Position numbers and translations under genes: made by a program. 64,000 bases of DNA from an uncultured Planctomycetota bacterium (GTDB lineage Bacteria; Planctomycetota; Planctomycetia; Gemmatales; HRBIN36). Each line of letters begins with the position of its first letter. The stretch's first letter is position 1. Where the stretch lies: NCBI GenBank assembly GCA_937944855.1, contig CALFAY010000038.1, positions 62,001 through 126,000 on the forward strand. Direction: 5' to 3'. This document shows positions 34,950 to 44,105 of the stretch, piece by piece. The notes below the pieces were generated by a model. That model did no database searches. It was not told the DNA's origin and worked only from the letters and a program-made list of their open reading frames with translations.

Positions 34950-37900
34950 TTATTTATTGAGCACCTCGTCGAGGTTGAGCATCTGGTTGACGGTCATCGT
35001 CCAGGCGGCCAGTGTGGCGGGGTCGAGCGCCGGATCGGCCGGCATCTCGCCGAACGCGATCAGCTTCCGGGCTTCCTCCTGATGATCCTGATAATGCGTG
35101 AGCAGATCGCGGAGCAGGCCTTCGACGATCGCCGACTCCTCGGGCCGCAACGGGCGGATCAGCACGCGCCAGGCGATGTAATCGAGCCGACGGCCGACCG
35201 TGTCGCCGCCCTGCTTCAGCGCCTTCTCCGCCAGCACCCGGGCCGCCTCGACGAACTGCACATCGTTGAGCGTAACCAGGGCCTGAAGCGGCGTGTTGGT
35301 CCGTTCCCGCCGCATGACGCAGGTTTCGCGGTTGGGAGCGTTGAGGATTTCCATCGAGGCCGGCGGCGCGGACCGCTTCCAGAACGTGTACATGCTCCGC
35401 CGATATAGGTTCTCGCCCTTGTCCTGTTGATAGTTCCGCGTGTTGCTGCCGATCATGGCCACCGCTTCCCATACGCCCGGCGGCTGGTACGGCTTGACGC
35501 TCGGTCCGCCGATCTTGCGGACCAGCAACCCGCTGGAAGCCAGAGCGTAGTCGCGGATCATCTCGGCATCCATGCGGAACCGCGGACCACGGGACAAAAG
35601 CCGATTCTCGCGGTCCTTCTCGAGCTTTTCCGGCGTCGTGATTGCGGCTTGGCGGTAGGTCGAACTCGTGACCAGCAGGCGGAAGAACGCCTTGACGTCC
35701 CAGCCCGATTCGCGGAAGTGGACGGCCAGCCAGTCGAGCAGCTCGGGATGAGATGGCAGTTCCCCGGCGATGCCGAAGTCGTGACTGGTCTTGACCAGGC
35801 CGGTGCCGAAGACCTCTTGCCAGAAGCGGTTGACCTGCACCCTCGCGGTCAGCGGGTGCTCCGGCAGCAGCAGCCAGCGGGCGAAGCCGAGCCGATTCTT
35901 CGGGAAGTCCGCGGGGAACGGCGGCAGGAAGGCTGGCGTGTTCGGCTTGACCGGATCGCGACGCTTGTCGTACTCGCCGCGGAACAGCACATACGCCATC
36001 GGTTCGTTGTTCTTCTCTTGCATGACGTGGGCGATGGTGCCGCGATTCTTGATCGCTGCCTCCTCGGCCTGAAGGGCTTCGACCCGTCCGGTCAGTTGCT
36101 TGTAAACGGGATCCTTAGTCACCAACCACCACGCATAGAGTTCCTCGGTTTCCTTCTCAGAACGCTGGTCGGCCGGCTTGGCGAGCAGTTCGGCGGCCCG
36201 CTGGTCCTTGGCGAGATAGACCACCTCCCCGGCTTCGAGCTTGCGGGTGTAGATCCGCAGGTCATAGAGGCCGAAGCCGTGCAGTTTCGCGGTGCTGTGC
36301 CGCTGCCCGATCTTGAGCGGCACCGTGGTCCGGGTCGTGGACTTGAGCTGATTGACCTCGGCATTGGTCTTCTGCTCTTCGCCGTTGACGTAGATCTTGA
36401 TGCCGTTGGCCGTGCCCGTGCCGTCATAAACGACGGCGACGTGATACCACTTGCCCTGCTGCAACGGATTCTGGGAAACGACTTTCACCGCGTCGTCCGG
36501 CCAGCGGTGGATGACGTGCATGCCGATGCGGCGATTCTGCACCCACAGGTCCCAGCCGCGAAAAGCGTTGCCGTCGTCCATGCGGGCCACCAAGGCACCG
36601 CTGACATCGCCTTGCGGAATGAAGACCCAGGCGGCGATGGCGAACGGGGTGGTGCGGTCGAAATCGCCGACATCCGGCAGTTCCGGAGCTGGACCTTCCT
36701 TGATGCGGAACGCCTTGCGGCCGTCCCGGTCCAAGGACCAGTCAAACCCGGTGCCGTGAATGACCGTCCGCTCGGCATCGGCGACCACGGCCCGGAAAAC
36801 GTCTCCCTCGCCTTCGTTCAAGGGGACGTGAAGGACGATGGCCTGGGTCGGACCCTGTCGCAGCAGGTCTTCTGGCTTGACGGACGCTGCCCAAGTCTGG
36901 AAGTCTTCCTTGCCGTTCTTCTTGCGGTCCTCGACCGCCTTGCGGGCCTCGGCCAACTCAGGCCCCAGAGCATCCCAGCGGGCCCGATCTTCGGGCCGGG
37001 GCACGACCACGATCGGCGGCGTGTCTTTGATGTTGCCGTCCATCGCTCCCTGCGTCGTGTTGTTGAAGAATGCAGCCAGTTCGTAGAACTCCTTCTGGCT
37101 CATCGGGTCGAGCTTGTGCTCGTGGCAGACGGCACACCCGGCGGTCAGGCCCATCCAGACCTGGCAGGTCGTTTCCACCCGGTCGCGGGTGTACAGGACC
37201 AGATACTCTTCCGGAATGACTCCGCCCTCGTTGGTCGTGATGTTGCAGCGGTTGAAGCCGGTGGCGATTTTCTGCTCCAGCGTCGGATTAGGCAGCAGGT
37301 CGCCGGCCAGCTGCTCGATGGTGAACTGGTCGAAAGGCATGTTGCGGTTGAACGCCTGGATGACCCAGTCGCGGTAGGACCACATTTCGCGGTAGTTGTC
37401 GAAGTGGATGCCGTGGGTGTCAGCGTAGCGGGCGGCATCGAGCCAGTAGCGGCCGCGGTGCTCGCCCCAGTGCGGCGACTTCATCAACTTGTCCACGAAG
37501 CGTTCGTAGGCATCCGGGGCAGGGTCGTTGACGAAGGCCTCCACGTCGGCGGGATCGGGCGGCAGGCCGGTCAGGTCCAGGCTGAGCCGACGTGCCAGGG
37601 TGTAGCGGTCGGCTTCGGGAGCCGGTTGCAGACCCCGCTTTTCCAGTTCGGCAAGGATGAACGAGTCGATCGGGTTGCGGACCCATTGCGGGTTCTTCAC
37701 TGGGGGGATGGGCGGTCGCTTGGGCGGGATGTAGGACCAGTGCGGCTCGTACTCGGCCCCCTCGGCGACCCAACGCTTCAGGAGGTTCTTCTGCTGCTCG
37801 GTCAGGCGTTTGAAGGTCTTGACCGGCGGCATGATCTCGTTTTCGTCGCTGGCGAAGATGCGTTCGATGAGCGGGCTTTCATCGGGTTTGCCGGGGACGA

Positions 37901-38117
37901 TGACCCCTTGCATGGCGTCATCGCGGCGGTCGAGCCGCAGACCGGCTTTGCGGGCGGCGCTGTCCGGGCCGTGGCAGGCGAAGCAGTTCTCCGCCAGAAT
38001 CGGTCGAATGTCGCGGTTGTAGCGGAGCTTCTCCTCGCCAAAAGCGGAAGCCTGAGCCGAGAACATCGCTCCGCACAGCATCGCCAAGGCGATCAGACTA
38101 CGACCTCGGTATGTCAT
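34950..38117 (-). CDS. PSCyt1-DUF1549-LamG-DUF1553 (PSD1-type) protein
   Basis: A 1055-residue exported protein. It has a signal peptide (residues 1-26, ending AQASAFG) and a PSCyt1 haem motif CFACH (Cys45, Cys48, His49). DUF1549 follows (VRNPIDSFILAELEKRGLQPAPEADRYTLARRLSLDLTGLPPDPADVE, RYWLDAARYADTHGIHFDNYREMWSYRDWV, with a second CAVCHEHKLDPMSQKEFY). A concanavalin/LamG-like domain is inserted at roughly residues 435-600 (TPFAIAAWVFIPQG, WYHVAVVYDGTGTANGIKIYVNGEEQ). DUF1553 ends the protein (HPLTARVQVNRFWQEVFGTGLVKTSHDFG). First gene of the four-gene operon. The LamG domain suggests glycan binding. Confidence 0.93.
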   Translation of the reverse strand: MTYRGRSLIALAMLCGAMFSAQASAFGEEKLRYNRDIRPILAENCFACHGPDSAARKAGLRLDRRDDAMQGVIVPGKPDESPLIERIFASDENEIMPPVKTFKRLTEQQKNLLKRWVAEGAEYEPHWSYIPPKRPPIPPVKNPQWVRNPIDSFILAELEKRGLQPAPEADRYTLARRLSLDLTGLPPDPADVEAFVNDPAPDAYERFVDKLMKSPHWGEHRGRYWLDAARYADTHGIHFDNYREMWSYRDWVIQAFNRNMPFDQFTIEQLAGDLLPNPTLEQKIATGFNRCNITTNEGGVIPEEYLVLYTRDRVETTCQVWMGLTAGCAVCHEHKLDPMSQKEFYELAAFFNNTTQGAMDGNIKDTPPIVVVPRPEDRARWDALGPELAEARKAVEDRKKNGKEDFQTWAASVKPEDLLRQGPTQAIVLHVPLNEGEGDVFRAVVADAERTVIHGTGFDWSLDRDGRKAFRIKEGPAPELPDVGDFDRTTPFAIAAWVFIPQGDVSGALVARMDDGNAFRGWDLWVQNRRIGMHVIHRWPDDAVKVVSQNPLQQGKWYHVAVVYDGTGTANGIKIYVNGEEQKTNAEVNQLKSTTRTTVPLKIGQRHSTAKLHGFGLYDLRIYTRKLEAGEVVYLAKDQRAAELLAKPADQRSEKETEELYAWWLVTKDPVYKQLTGRVEALQAEEAAIKNRGTIAHVMQEKNNEPMAYVLFRGEYDKRRDPVKPNTPAFLPPFPADFPKNRLGFARWLLLPEHPLTARVQVNRFWQEVFGTGLVKTSHDFGIAGELPSHPELLDWLAVHFRESGWDVKAFFRLLVTSSTYRQAAITTPEKLEKDRENRLLSRGPRFRMDAEMIRDYALASSGLLVRKIGGPSVKPYQPPGVWEAVAMIGSNTRNYQQDKGENLYRRSMYTFWKRSAPPASMEILNAPNRETCVMRRERTNTPLQALVTLNDVQFVEAARVLAEKALKQGGDTVGRRLDYIAWRVLIRPLRPEESAIVEGLLRDLLTHYQDHQEEARKLIAFGEMPADPALDPATLAAWTMTVNQMLNLDEVLNK

Positions 38118-38220
38118 GGCTCACCCACGCTTTCCGTCGAAACCGCGAAGCAGGCGCGGCTTTGGGTACAAGGCGGGAAGTACCGGCACTTCGGGCGGGT
38201 CGATCCGTTTGCCATCTGTA

Positions 38221-38249
38221 ATCTTAGCTACGCCTGCATCTCGTCGCAA
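38221..38249 (-). promoter_or_regulatory. sigma70-like promoter of the PSD1/DUF1501 operon
   Basis: On the minus strand TTGCGA (38249-38244) and TAAGAT (38226-38221) are separated by 17 nt. Start of transcription would be near 38214, leaving about 97 nt of leader before the 1055-residue gene. Confidence 0.5.
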
Positions 38250-38256
38250 GACTTAA

Positions 38257-38274
38257 CCCCCCGATTCTGGGGGG
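38257..38274. other. C6-G6 hairpin in the divergent gap
   Basis: CCCCCC (38257-38262), loop GATTCT, then GGGGGG (38269-38274), with A/T flanks (TTAA and AAATT). It lies just upstream of the minus-strand operon promoter and 137 nt before the GDSL gene, in a 293-nt gap without other features. It could insulate the divergent transcripts. Confidence 0.4.
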
Positions 38275-38410
38275 AAATTCGCCGTCGTGCCCGCCTGCCA
38301 AGCGTCGTGCAGTGATCCTATCGCCCTACCGCTTGACCCCGGCGCTTCACCTCGGCAAACTACACCCGCTGAGGTCCAGAATCCCGGCCCCAAGGAAAGG
38401 AGCGTCTGCG

Positions 38411-39172
38411 ATGAAACCCCGGCTTGCCATCGGTCTGATGACTTGGGCGACCCTGTTGCTGACGTTGGGAAGCATCTACGCCCAGCAGCCCCCGGCGGGC
38501 AATCCCGCCGCCACGCCCGGTCCCCGCCTGTCGCTCCAACCCGATCCGAACTGGCTCAAGCGGCACGAAGGCTTCGTCGAAATCGCCAAAAACGGTGGCG
38601 TGGACGTGCTGTTTCTGGGCGACTCGATCACCGACGCCTGGCGGTTTTACGATGAACAAAATGGCCGGGGAGGCAAGCGGATCTTCGACCGCGAATTCGC
38701 CCCCATGAAAGCGGCCAACTTCGGCATCGGCGGCGACCAGACGCAGCACGTCTTATGGCGGATTCAAAACGGGGAACTCGACGGCATCCAACCCAAGGTC
38801 GTGATGCTGATGATCGGCACCAACAACATGTTCGCTCACTCCGCCGAACAGATCGCCGAGGGCGTCACCGCCATCGTCAAGGAGATCCACAAGCGCTCGC
38901 CCAAGACCAAAGTGCTGCTTCTGGGCATCTTCCCCCGGGGCGAAAAACCAGGCCAGATCCGCGATAAGATCAAGCAAACCAATCAGATCATCGCCAAACT
39001 CGACGACGGCGGAAAGACGGTCAAGTATCTCGACATCGGCGACAAGTTCCTTGAACCAGACGGTACGCTGCCCAAGGAGATCATGTACGACTACCTGCAC
39101 CTGACCGAGAAGGGCTATCAGATCTGGGCAGATGCCGTCAAAGGCGAGATCGAGAAGCTGATGCGAGACTGA
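38411..39172 (+). CDS. secreted SGNH/GDSL esterase
   Basis: A 253-residue exported hydrolase. The ATG has AAGGAG 9 nt upstream. A signal peptide (about residues 1-25, LMTWATLLLTLGSIYAQQ) precedes block I LFLGDSITDAW with nucleophile Ser72. Block II Gly is in NFGIGGDQTQHVLWR, block III in IGTNNM, and the Asp-His pair is in MYDYLHLTEKGY. It resembles planctomycete acetylesterase/platelet-activating-factor acetylhydrolase-like enzymes that deacetylate sugars. It faces the DUF1501/PSD1 operon divergently, which would suit joint action on envelope or environmental polysaccharides, but this is inference. Confidence 0.9.
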   Translation: MKPRLAIGLMTWATLLLTLGSIYAQQPPAGNPAATPGPRLSLQPDPNWLKRHEGFVEIAKNGGVDVLFLGDSITDAWRFYDEQNGRGGKRIFDREFAPMKAANFGIGGDQTQHVLWRIQNGELDGIQPKVVMLMIGTNNMFAHSAEQIAEGVTAIVKEIHKRSPKTKVLLLGIFPRGEKPGQIRDKIKQTNQIIAKLDDGGKTVKYLDIGDKFLEPDGTLPKEIMYDYLHLTEKGYQIWADAVKGEIEKLMRD

Positions 39173-39196
39173 TTTCGGACCAGGCGTCGGGATGTC

Positions 39197-41290
39197 TCAG
39201 CCGATCTCGGCCAGTTCCAGCGTTCGGCCGTAGCGTTCGAGCACGGTTCGACGCAGGGCTTGATGTTCGGGCCGAGCCAGACCGGGATCGGCGGCGATCA
39301 GGTCAAAAGCGTCTTGCCGTGCCAGCTGGAGCAGGTCGGCATCGGCGAGGATGTTGCCCAGCCGCAGTTCGCCCAGGCCGTGCTGCCGGGTGCCGAAGAA
39401 TTCGCCCAGGCCGCGCTGCCGGGCGTCGGCCTCGGCCAGGGCGAAGCCGTCCCGGGTACGGACGAACAGCCGCAACCGGGCGCGGGCTTCCTCGCTGGCG
39501 CCGTCCGCGAACAGGTAGCATTCCCCGGCCACCGGGCCGCGGCTGATTCGGCCCCGAAGCTGGTGTAATTGCGACAGGCCAAAGCGATCCGCCTGCTCGA
39601 TGACCATGAGCGTCGCATTGGGCACGTCCACGCCGACCTCGACCACCGTCGTCGTCACCAGGACCTGCACTTCGCCGGCGCGGAAGCGGTTCATGACCGC
39701 GTCCTTGGCCTGATCGTCCATGCGGCCATGCAGCAGACCGAGTCGAAGCCCCTGAAGCGGCCCGGTACGCAGTTCCTCGTAGGTCTGCTCGGCGGCCTTG
39801 GCGTCCTGGCCTTCGCTCTCCTCGACGAGCGGACAGACGATGTAAGCCTGCCGACCTTTGGCCACCTGCTGGACGAGGTATTCCCACAATTTCGCCCGCT
39901 TTTCCTCGGAAATCAGGCGGGTCACGACCGGCAAACGGCCCGGCGGCATTTCCTTGATGATCGAAATGTCGAGGTCGCCGAAGACGGTCAGGGCCACGGT
40001 CCGGGGGATGGGTGTCGCGGTCATGACCAGGTAATGCGGGTCTTCGCCGAGCCGCCGGAAGCGTTCCCGCTGGGCGACTCCAAAGCGGTGCTGTTCGTCG
40101 ATGACTACCAAACCCAGCTTGGCGAATTCGACGTCCTCCTGAATCAACGCCTGGGTGCCGACGACGAGATCGACCTGCCCCATGCGGATTTCGCCGAGAG
40201 CGGCCTTGCGTTCCCGCGGTTTCAGTCCGCCGGTCAGGAGCAGACGCCGGACGCGGCTGTGGGCCAGATAGCGGCTCAGCGTCCGCCAATGCTGACGGGC
40301 CAGCACCTCGGTCGGGGCCATGAGAGCCGCTTGGTAGCCGTGGGCGACGGCCAGCAGCAGAGCATAGACGGCCACGGCGGTCTTGCCCGCCCCGACGTCG
40401 GCTTGGAGCAGCCGTTGCATCGGCTTGTCGGAAGCCATGTCGCGGCAAATCTGCACGATGGCCCGGTTCTGATCGCGGGTGAGCTGGAAAGGAAACAGCC
40501 GCCGGATCCGCTCGTCGATGGTCCGCGTGATCGGCAACCGGGGGGCCTTGCGGACGTCCCGCACATCCCGCCGTCGCAGGGCCAGGCCGACCTGAAGGAC
40601 CAGAAACTCCTCGTACACCAGCCGCCGACGGGCCTGCTCGACCTCCGCCAGGCTTTCCGGCAAGTGCATGGTCCGCACGGCCGACGGAGCATCCATCCAA
40701 GCGTGACGGCGACGGAGTTCCTCGGGCAGGATTTCGGGAACGTGCTGGACGTAGGTTTCGACCGCGAACCGCTGAATCCGCCGCATCTGCTCCGGATGCA
40801 ATCCTTCCGTCAGCGAATAGACCGGAAGGATGCCGCGGGGGTCGGCAGGGAGATCGGCATCGAGCGTCTGGACTCGGGGATTGGCGATCTGCCAGTAGCC
40901 ATTGTGCCGTCGGGGTTTGCCGCTGAAGGCCACCCGCAGCCCCAGGCGAAACCGGCGGGCCATGAACGGCTGATTGAACCAGACGCCTTCGACGATGCCG
41001 CTGCCGTCGCTGAGTACGACGCTGAGGACCTGCTTGCCGGTGCGTGTGGTCCGGCCCTCGATCTCGACCACCTCCCCGGCCACGGTCTGGACCTGCTCGG
41101 CGGTCAGATCGGCGATGCGGCGACAATCGGTCAGGTCTTCGTAGGCGCGGGGGAAGTGGAAGAGCAAGTCGCCGATGGTTTCGATGCCCAGTTTGCGGAG
41201 CAGTTCATAGCGGGCCGGCCCAACGCCCTTGACGTATTGGGCACAGTCAGCCAGCGGGCTGGGATGTTGGGAGGCGATTGGCGAACTCAT
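39197..41290 (-). CDS. recG: ATP-dependent DNA helicase RecG
   Basis: A 697-residue superfamily 2 branch-migration helicase that rescues stalled forks and processes Holliday junctions. The N-terminal wedge/OB region runs YVKGVGPARYELLRKLGIETIGDLLFHFPRAYEDL and GRTTRTGKQVLSVVLSDGSG. Helicase motifs are DVGAGKT (residues 298-304), APTEVLARQHW, TGGLKPRER, DEQHRFGVAQR (398-), TATPIPRT, then VEVGVDVPNATLMVIEQADRFGLSQLHQLRGRISRG. The start was set at the ATG giving MSSPIASQHPSPLADCAQYV. The open frame reaches 41479, but that extension reads through the intergenic repeats. It is convergent with the GDSL gene. Confidence 0.97.
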   Translation of the reverse strand: MSSPIASQHPSPLADCAQYVKGVGPARYELLRKLGIETIGDLLFHFPRAYEDLTDCRRIADLTAEQVQTVAGEVVEIEGRTTRTGKQVLSVVLSDGSGIVEGVWFNQPFMARRFRLGLRVAFSGKPRRHNGYWQIANPRVQTLDADLPADPRGILPVYSLTEGLHPEQMRRIQRFAVETYVQHVPEILPEELRRRHAWMDAPSAVRTMHLPESLAEVEQARRRLVYEEFLVLQVGLALRRRDVRDVRKAPRLPITRTIDERIRRLFPFQLTRDQNRAIVQICRDMASDKPMQRLLQADVGAGKTAVAVYALLLAVAHGYQAALMAPTEVLARQHWRTLSRYLAHSRVRRLLLTGGLKPRERKAALGEIRMGQVDLVVGTQALIQEDVEFAKLGLVVIDEQHRFGVAQRERFRRLGEDPHYLVMTATPIPRTVALTVFGDLDISIIKEMPPGRLPVVTRLISEEKRAKLWEYLVQQVAKGRQAYIVCPLVEESEGQDAKAAEQTYEELRTGPLQGLRLGLLHGRMDDQAKDAVMNRFRAGEVQVLVTTTVVEVGVDVPNATLMVIEQADRFGLSQLHQLRGRISRGPVAGECYLFADGASEEARARLRLFVRTRDGFALAEADARQRGLGEFFGTRQHGLGELRLGNILADADLLQLARQDAFDLIAADPGLARPEHQALRRTVLERYGRTLELAEIG

Positions 41291-41412
41291 GCGGATATTG
41301 TACCGCCGTTTACCATGATGCCGACCGAGGTAAGAACATGGCTGCGGGAATGGAGCAGGGAAACCGGTCAGGGCGGGCGTCAGCCGGCGAAACACCGAAC
41401 CGCGACCGCCGC

Positions 41413-41521
41413 CCGAGCCGCGACCGCCGGGGAGCGGTATTTCTTCCCCGCTCCGTTGCCGTCGCGGCTCGGAAGCCAACGCGATTAATTGCCAACCCGA
41501 GCCGCGACCGCCAGGGAGCGG
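41413..41521 (-). repeat. dispersed mosaic palindromic repeat, copy B
   Basis: The same module order as at 4913 but in reverse orientation and about 25 nt shorter, because the second GGAGCCGCGA unit is missing. It carries CCGCTCCC..GGCTCGG modules at both ends and GGAGCGGGGAAGAAATACC in the middle. It lies upstream of recG, next to a copy of the 47-bp palindrome, as copy A does. Confidence 0.85.
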
Positions 41522-41527
41522 GTTCCT

Positions 41528-41574
41528 CCCTCACTCCGTCTCTCTCCCGGTGGGAGAGGGAGTCAGGGTGAGGG
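41528..41574. repeat. 47-bp palindromic intergenic repeat, copy 2
   Basis: CCCTCACTCCG at one end and GTCAGGGTGAGGG at the other flank CTCTCCCGGTGGGAGAG. It has the same length and layout as 5099-5145 read on the opposite strand. The mosaic-plus-palindrome pair is thus duplicated in inverted orientation at two loci 36 kb apart. Confidence 0.75.
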
Positions 41575-42273
41575 CGAAAGCGACTTGAGCCGTAGTCCTG
41601 GTATCTTGCTTGCACTTGGCGCCATGTGGGTTAGGACCCAGTACATGCGAGGCCCAATCTCAACCCGGCAAACTTCTTGAAGAACGATGTCAAGAATAGC
41701 TTTTCCCACGACCATGTTGGCTGCGGTTGGCATCCTGCCAGCCAGAGAACAGCCTCGAACTGGTCCAAACTCGAGTTTGCATGGTTCCTCATTCAGCGAT
41801 TGCGCCTTATCGCAACTAAGTCAAGCAGAAAACCTAACCTAGCCTCTTGCAGTGACCCAGTTTTGCCCATAAGATCGTATCGTAATAACTGCGCAGGTTC
41901 AGGGAGCGTCGCCCGGTGCTTCCCGTGCCCTCTTATCCACTGCCAGCCGCGTCAGCACGCGTTTCCCACTGAAAAGTCCCTACGGGATTTCACCGGTCTG
42001 TTGGATCACAGGTAGATCATGGACAAGGTTCCATGACCCTAAGCGAGGCTGCGCCAGCTGACACAGAGCCGGGTAACTATGCCGACGCCATAGTAAGATC
42101 TGACAGGCACGCGATTGCAGACGAACCGCATGGGCGGGCTATCCGGAGTGAGCTTGTTCCAACGCAGATTTCTTTCAGCCCAATTGGACAATCGAAGACC
42201 AAATCCCGCAGGGAGTGAGGCCGCTGCTCTCGACGGGTTATGATAAATCAGCGGTCAAAGGAGGATGCTGCAT
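41575..42273. other. AT-richer region without a recognisable gene
   Basis: About 700 nt with only short open frames that show no family resemblance or Shine-Dalgarno. Hand counts of successive 60-nt lines give roughly 47-62% GC, lower than the surrounding sequence. Short palindromes such as GTCCCTACGGGATT occur (near 41970-41985). Taken with the equally AT-rich lectin gene that follows, this looks like a separately acquired or decayed segment. No transposase remnant could be identified by eye. Confidence 0.4.
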
Positions 42274-42924
42274 ATGAGACATGTGTTCCTCAAAGCGTTC
42301 CTGTTCGTAGCGGCGGGCTTAACACTATTTGCTCGTGGCGAGGCAGCCTTTATTCTCCACACTGCAACATACGGAGGGCATACTTACCATCTCGTTGTCG
42401 CAAACCAAAACCAAGAGCGAATTCACTGGGCACCTGCCCAGGCGTTTGCCGTTTCACTCGGTGGCAATCTCGTTACCGTGAACGACGCGGCGGAGAACAC
42501 TTTTCTTCTCAACACGTTCGGTCCCGTGGCCATTGCCGCAGCAAATACTGCTCATCCGTCCCGAAACCTGATTTCGATGTGGATAGGGTTTAGTGACGCA
42601 GCTAGTGAGGGTAATTGGGTCTGGGTCAGTGGCGAGCCGGTCAGGTACACCAACTGGGCATTCGACCAACCTGTTCCTTTTGACAACGATGAAGCCTACG
42701 CTGCCATGCTAGTGGACACAAGATATGTTGGCGCTCTTCCAGGCCAATGGCACGATGTACACAGTGTTTTCCGCGATCCTCCCAGCGGTATTCCCCATGA
42801 TGTAACATATGGAATCATCGAGATCTCGAGCATCGACGTGGTTCCGGAACCGGCGACCGTGACTCTTCGCGCGTTCGCCATGGCTGGAGCATTTGGAGTG
42901 CAGGCAGCACGACGAAGGTTCTAG
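42274..42924 (+). CDS. C-type-lectin-like protein with PEP-CTERM sorting signal
   Basis: A 216-residue exported protein. AAAGGAGG (42257-42264) sets the ATG at 42274. The signal peptide is about residues 1-22 (LKAFLFVAAGLTLFARGEA). The C-type lectin fold shows IHWAPAQAFAVSLGGNLVTVNDAAENTFL, ISMWIGFSDAASEGNWVWVSGEPVRYTNWAFDQP and GQWHDV. The C-terminus VVPEPATVTLRAFAMAGAFGVQAARRRF is a PEP-CTERM signal (PEP, hydrophobic helix, Arg cluster), which an exosortase elsewhere would process. The helix is weaker than usual because of internal Arg. Base composition is near 50% GC, unlike neighbours, suggesting a different origin. Confidence 0.85.
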   Translation: MRHVFLKAFLFVAAGLTLFARGEAAFILHTATYGGHTYHLVVANQNQERIHWAPAQAFAVSLGGNLVTVNDAAENTFLLNTFGPVAIAAANTAHPSRNLISMWIGFSDAASEGNWVWVSGEPVRYTNWAFDQPVPFDNDEAYAAMLVDTRYVGALPGQWHDVHSVFRDPPSGIPHDVTYGIIEISSIDVVPEPATVTLRAFAMAGAFGVQAARRRF

Positions 42925-42952
42925 CGTTAGTGCTGAAGGCAGTGCATCCGGA

Positions 42953-43004
42953 CCGGCGGGGCAAGCATGCCGTCGCTGTCAGATAGCCGGCTTAGCCCCG
43001 CCGG
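42953..43004 (+). terminator. terminator-like long-loop hairpin
   Basis: CCGGCGGGGC (42953-42962) is perfectly complementary to GCCCCGCCGG (42995-43004), with a 32-nt loop. It starts 29 nt after the lectin gene. No T-run follows, so intrinsic termination is uncertain. Confidence 0.35.
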
Positions 43005-43183
43005 CACGCAAGCTTGTGATGGTCCCTTTCGATTCATAGAACATTCGGCTGCGATCGCCGTCAGCTAAGACGGCTGGCAAGTAAGCAGCCTATAATGCCA
43101 CCGCGTAAAGGCACCCCTTTGACCAGGTCCGCGACGGCCAATCCGCCGACACCTCGGCGCCTCTTGATTGACCCGAGAGTGAG

Positions 43184-43675
43184 TCATTGTCCGGGGGGCG
43201 TGGTGTACAGGCTTCGGTCGAGCGTTACGAACGCAACCAGGTAGCGGATGCCGCACGGGTCGTCCGAGGCGTACTGGATCAGGTAGGCATTCACATCTTT
43301 CAGTTTGCGGTAGGTGGCCGGCGGATCGGGATGATAGTACACGAAGAATTCCAAGTTCGGGGAAAGCAAGCGGGCACGCAATGCGTCCCAGCGTTGCAGT
43401 ACTTCGGCAAAGTCGGAACCGAGCGGTTCGCCGCGGAGATCGACGCCGAGGGTGCCTTCGATCCAAAGGGTCGCTCCGCCGTCGAGCAGAGGCTCGCCGC
43501 GCCGGCCGGTGCGGGTCAAAAGACCGATCCCGCCGTGGGGATGCGTCTGCACCACCTGGGCGTAGTGGATCAGGCCGCCGAAGATCTCGATCTCCGGCGG
43601 GCTGCCGCCGTACACCGCGATCAACCGCCCGTCGCCGGGCACGCCTTGTTCCGCTGGGAAAATCGGCAGCGACAT
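43184..43675 (-). CDS. unknown protein at the end of the phage-head gene block
   Basis: A 163-residue soluble protein, MSLPIFPAEQGVPGDGRLIAVYGGSPPEIEIFGG, with a Glu/Asp-rich middle and FFVYYHPDPPATYRKLKDVNAYLIQYASDDPCGIRYLVAFVTLDRSLY. GGAGAAG precedes the ATG. It is the last gene of a same-strand series that includes portal and candidate capsid genes, and its small size fits a head-completion or connector protein. There is no recognisable domain to prove that. Confidence 0.6.
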   Translation of the reverse strand: MSLPIFPAEQGVPGDGRLIAVYGGSPPEIEIFGGLIHYAQVVQTHPHGGIGLLTRTGRRGEPLLDGGATLWIEGTLGVDLRGEPLGSDFAEVLQRWDALRARLLSPNLEFFVYYHPDPPATYRKLKDVNAYLIQYASDDPCGIRYLVAFVTLDRSLYTTPPGQ

Positions 43676-43722
43676 GGCTTCTCCAGAAATGCTTTAGCAG
43701 GCCGCAGGGCAGTTGCGAAGGC

Positions 43723-43989
43723 TCACAGGTCGGGATCGTCGTAGATGCTCACTTCCCAGGCAGGCAGGGCTGACAGTTGCTGCGTGTAGAGCCGGCGAGC
43801 TTCCAGAAGCCAGCGTAGATAGCCAGCCCGATCCACGCTGCGGTCGCCGATGCGATAGCTGATGCCGGCGTTCTTGTCTTCGTTGAGCAGGTTGTAGATC
43901 GCCAAGTCGATCTTCTCCAGGATGGCGAGCAACTGGGCCGCCGTGCGCGGTTGGCCGGTGATGCCGTCGAAGCTCGTGATGTCGGGCAT
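43723..43989 (-). CDS. small unknown protein of the phage-head block
   Basis: An 88-residue protein, MPDITSFDGITGQPRTAAQLLAILEKIDLAIYNLLNEDKNAGISYRIGDRSVDRAGYLRWLLEARRLYTQQLSALPAWEVSIYDDPDL. A GGAG 6 nt before the ATG supports this start over the longer frame to 44067. It is mostly helical. Small helical proteins of this kind often serve as head-tail adaptors (gpW/gp6-like). The sequence pattern (a short N-terminal helix pair and GDRSVDRAGYLRWLLEARR) is compatible with gpW-type proteins, but that is inference. Confidence 0.6.
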   Translation of the reverse strand: MPDITSFDGITGQPRTAAQLLAILEKIDLAIYNLLNEDKNAGISYRIGDRSVDRAGYLRWLLEARRLYTQQLSALPAWEVSIYDDPDL

Positions 43990-44105
43990 GACATGCTCCG
44001 TGATCGGACCAAGCAAACAACTTTGGAAACGAGCACAGGGGCCGGGCCGAGTGCCGCGGCAGCGCACGCCCCGACCCCGGCCCCGAGCGTGCTACGGTTT
44101 ACATT

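Noticed and set aside
41291..41479. 63-residue N-terminal extension of RecG
   Set aside because: The extension translates the mosaic repeat; RecG homology starts at the ATG at 41290.
41575..42273. Short open frames in the AT-rich gap as candidate genes or a transposase remnant
   Set aside because: No ribosome-binding sites, no recognisable motifs and no terminal inverted repeats could be found by eye.
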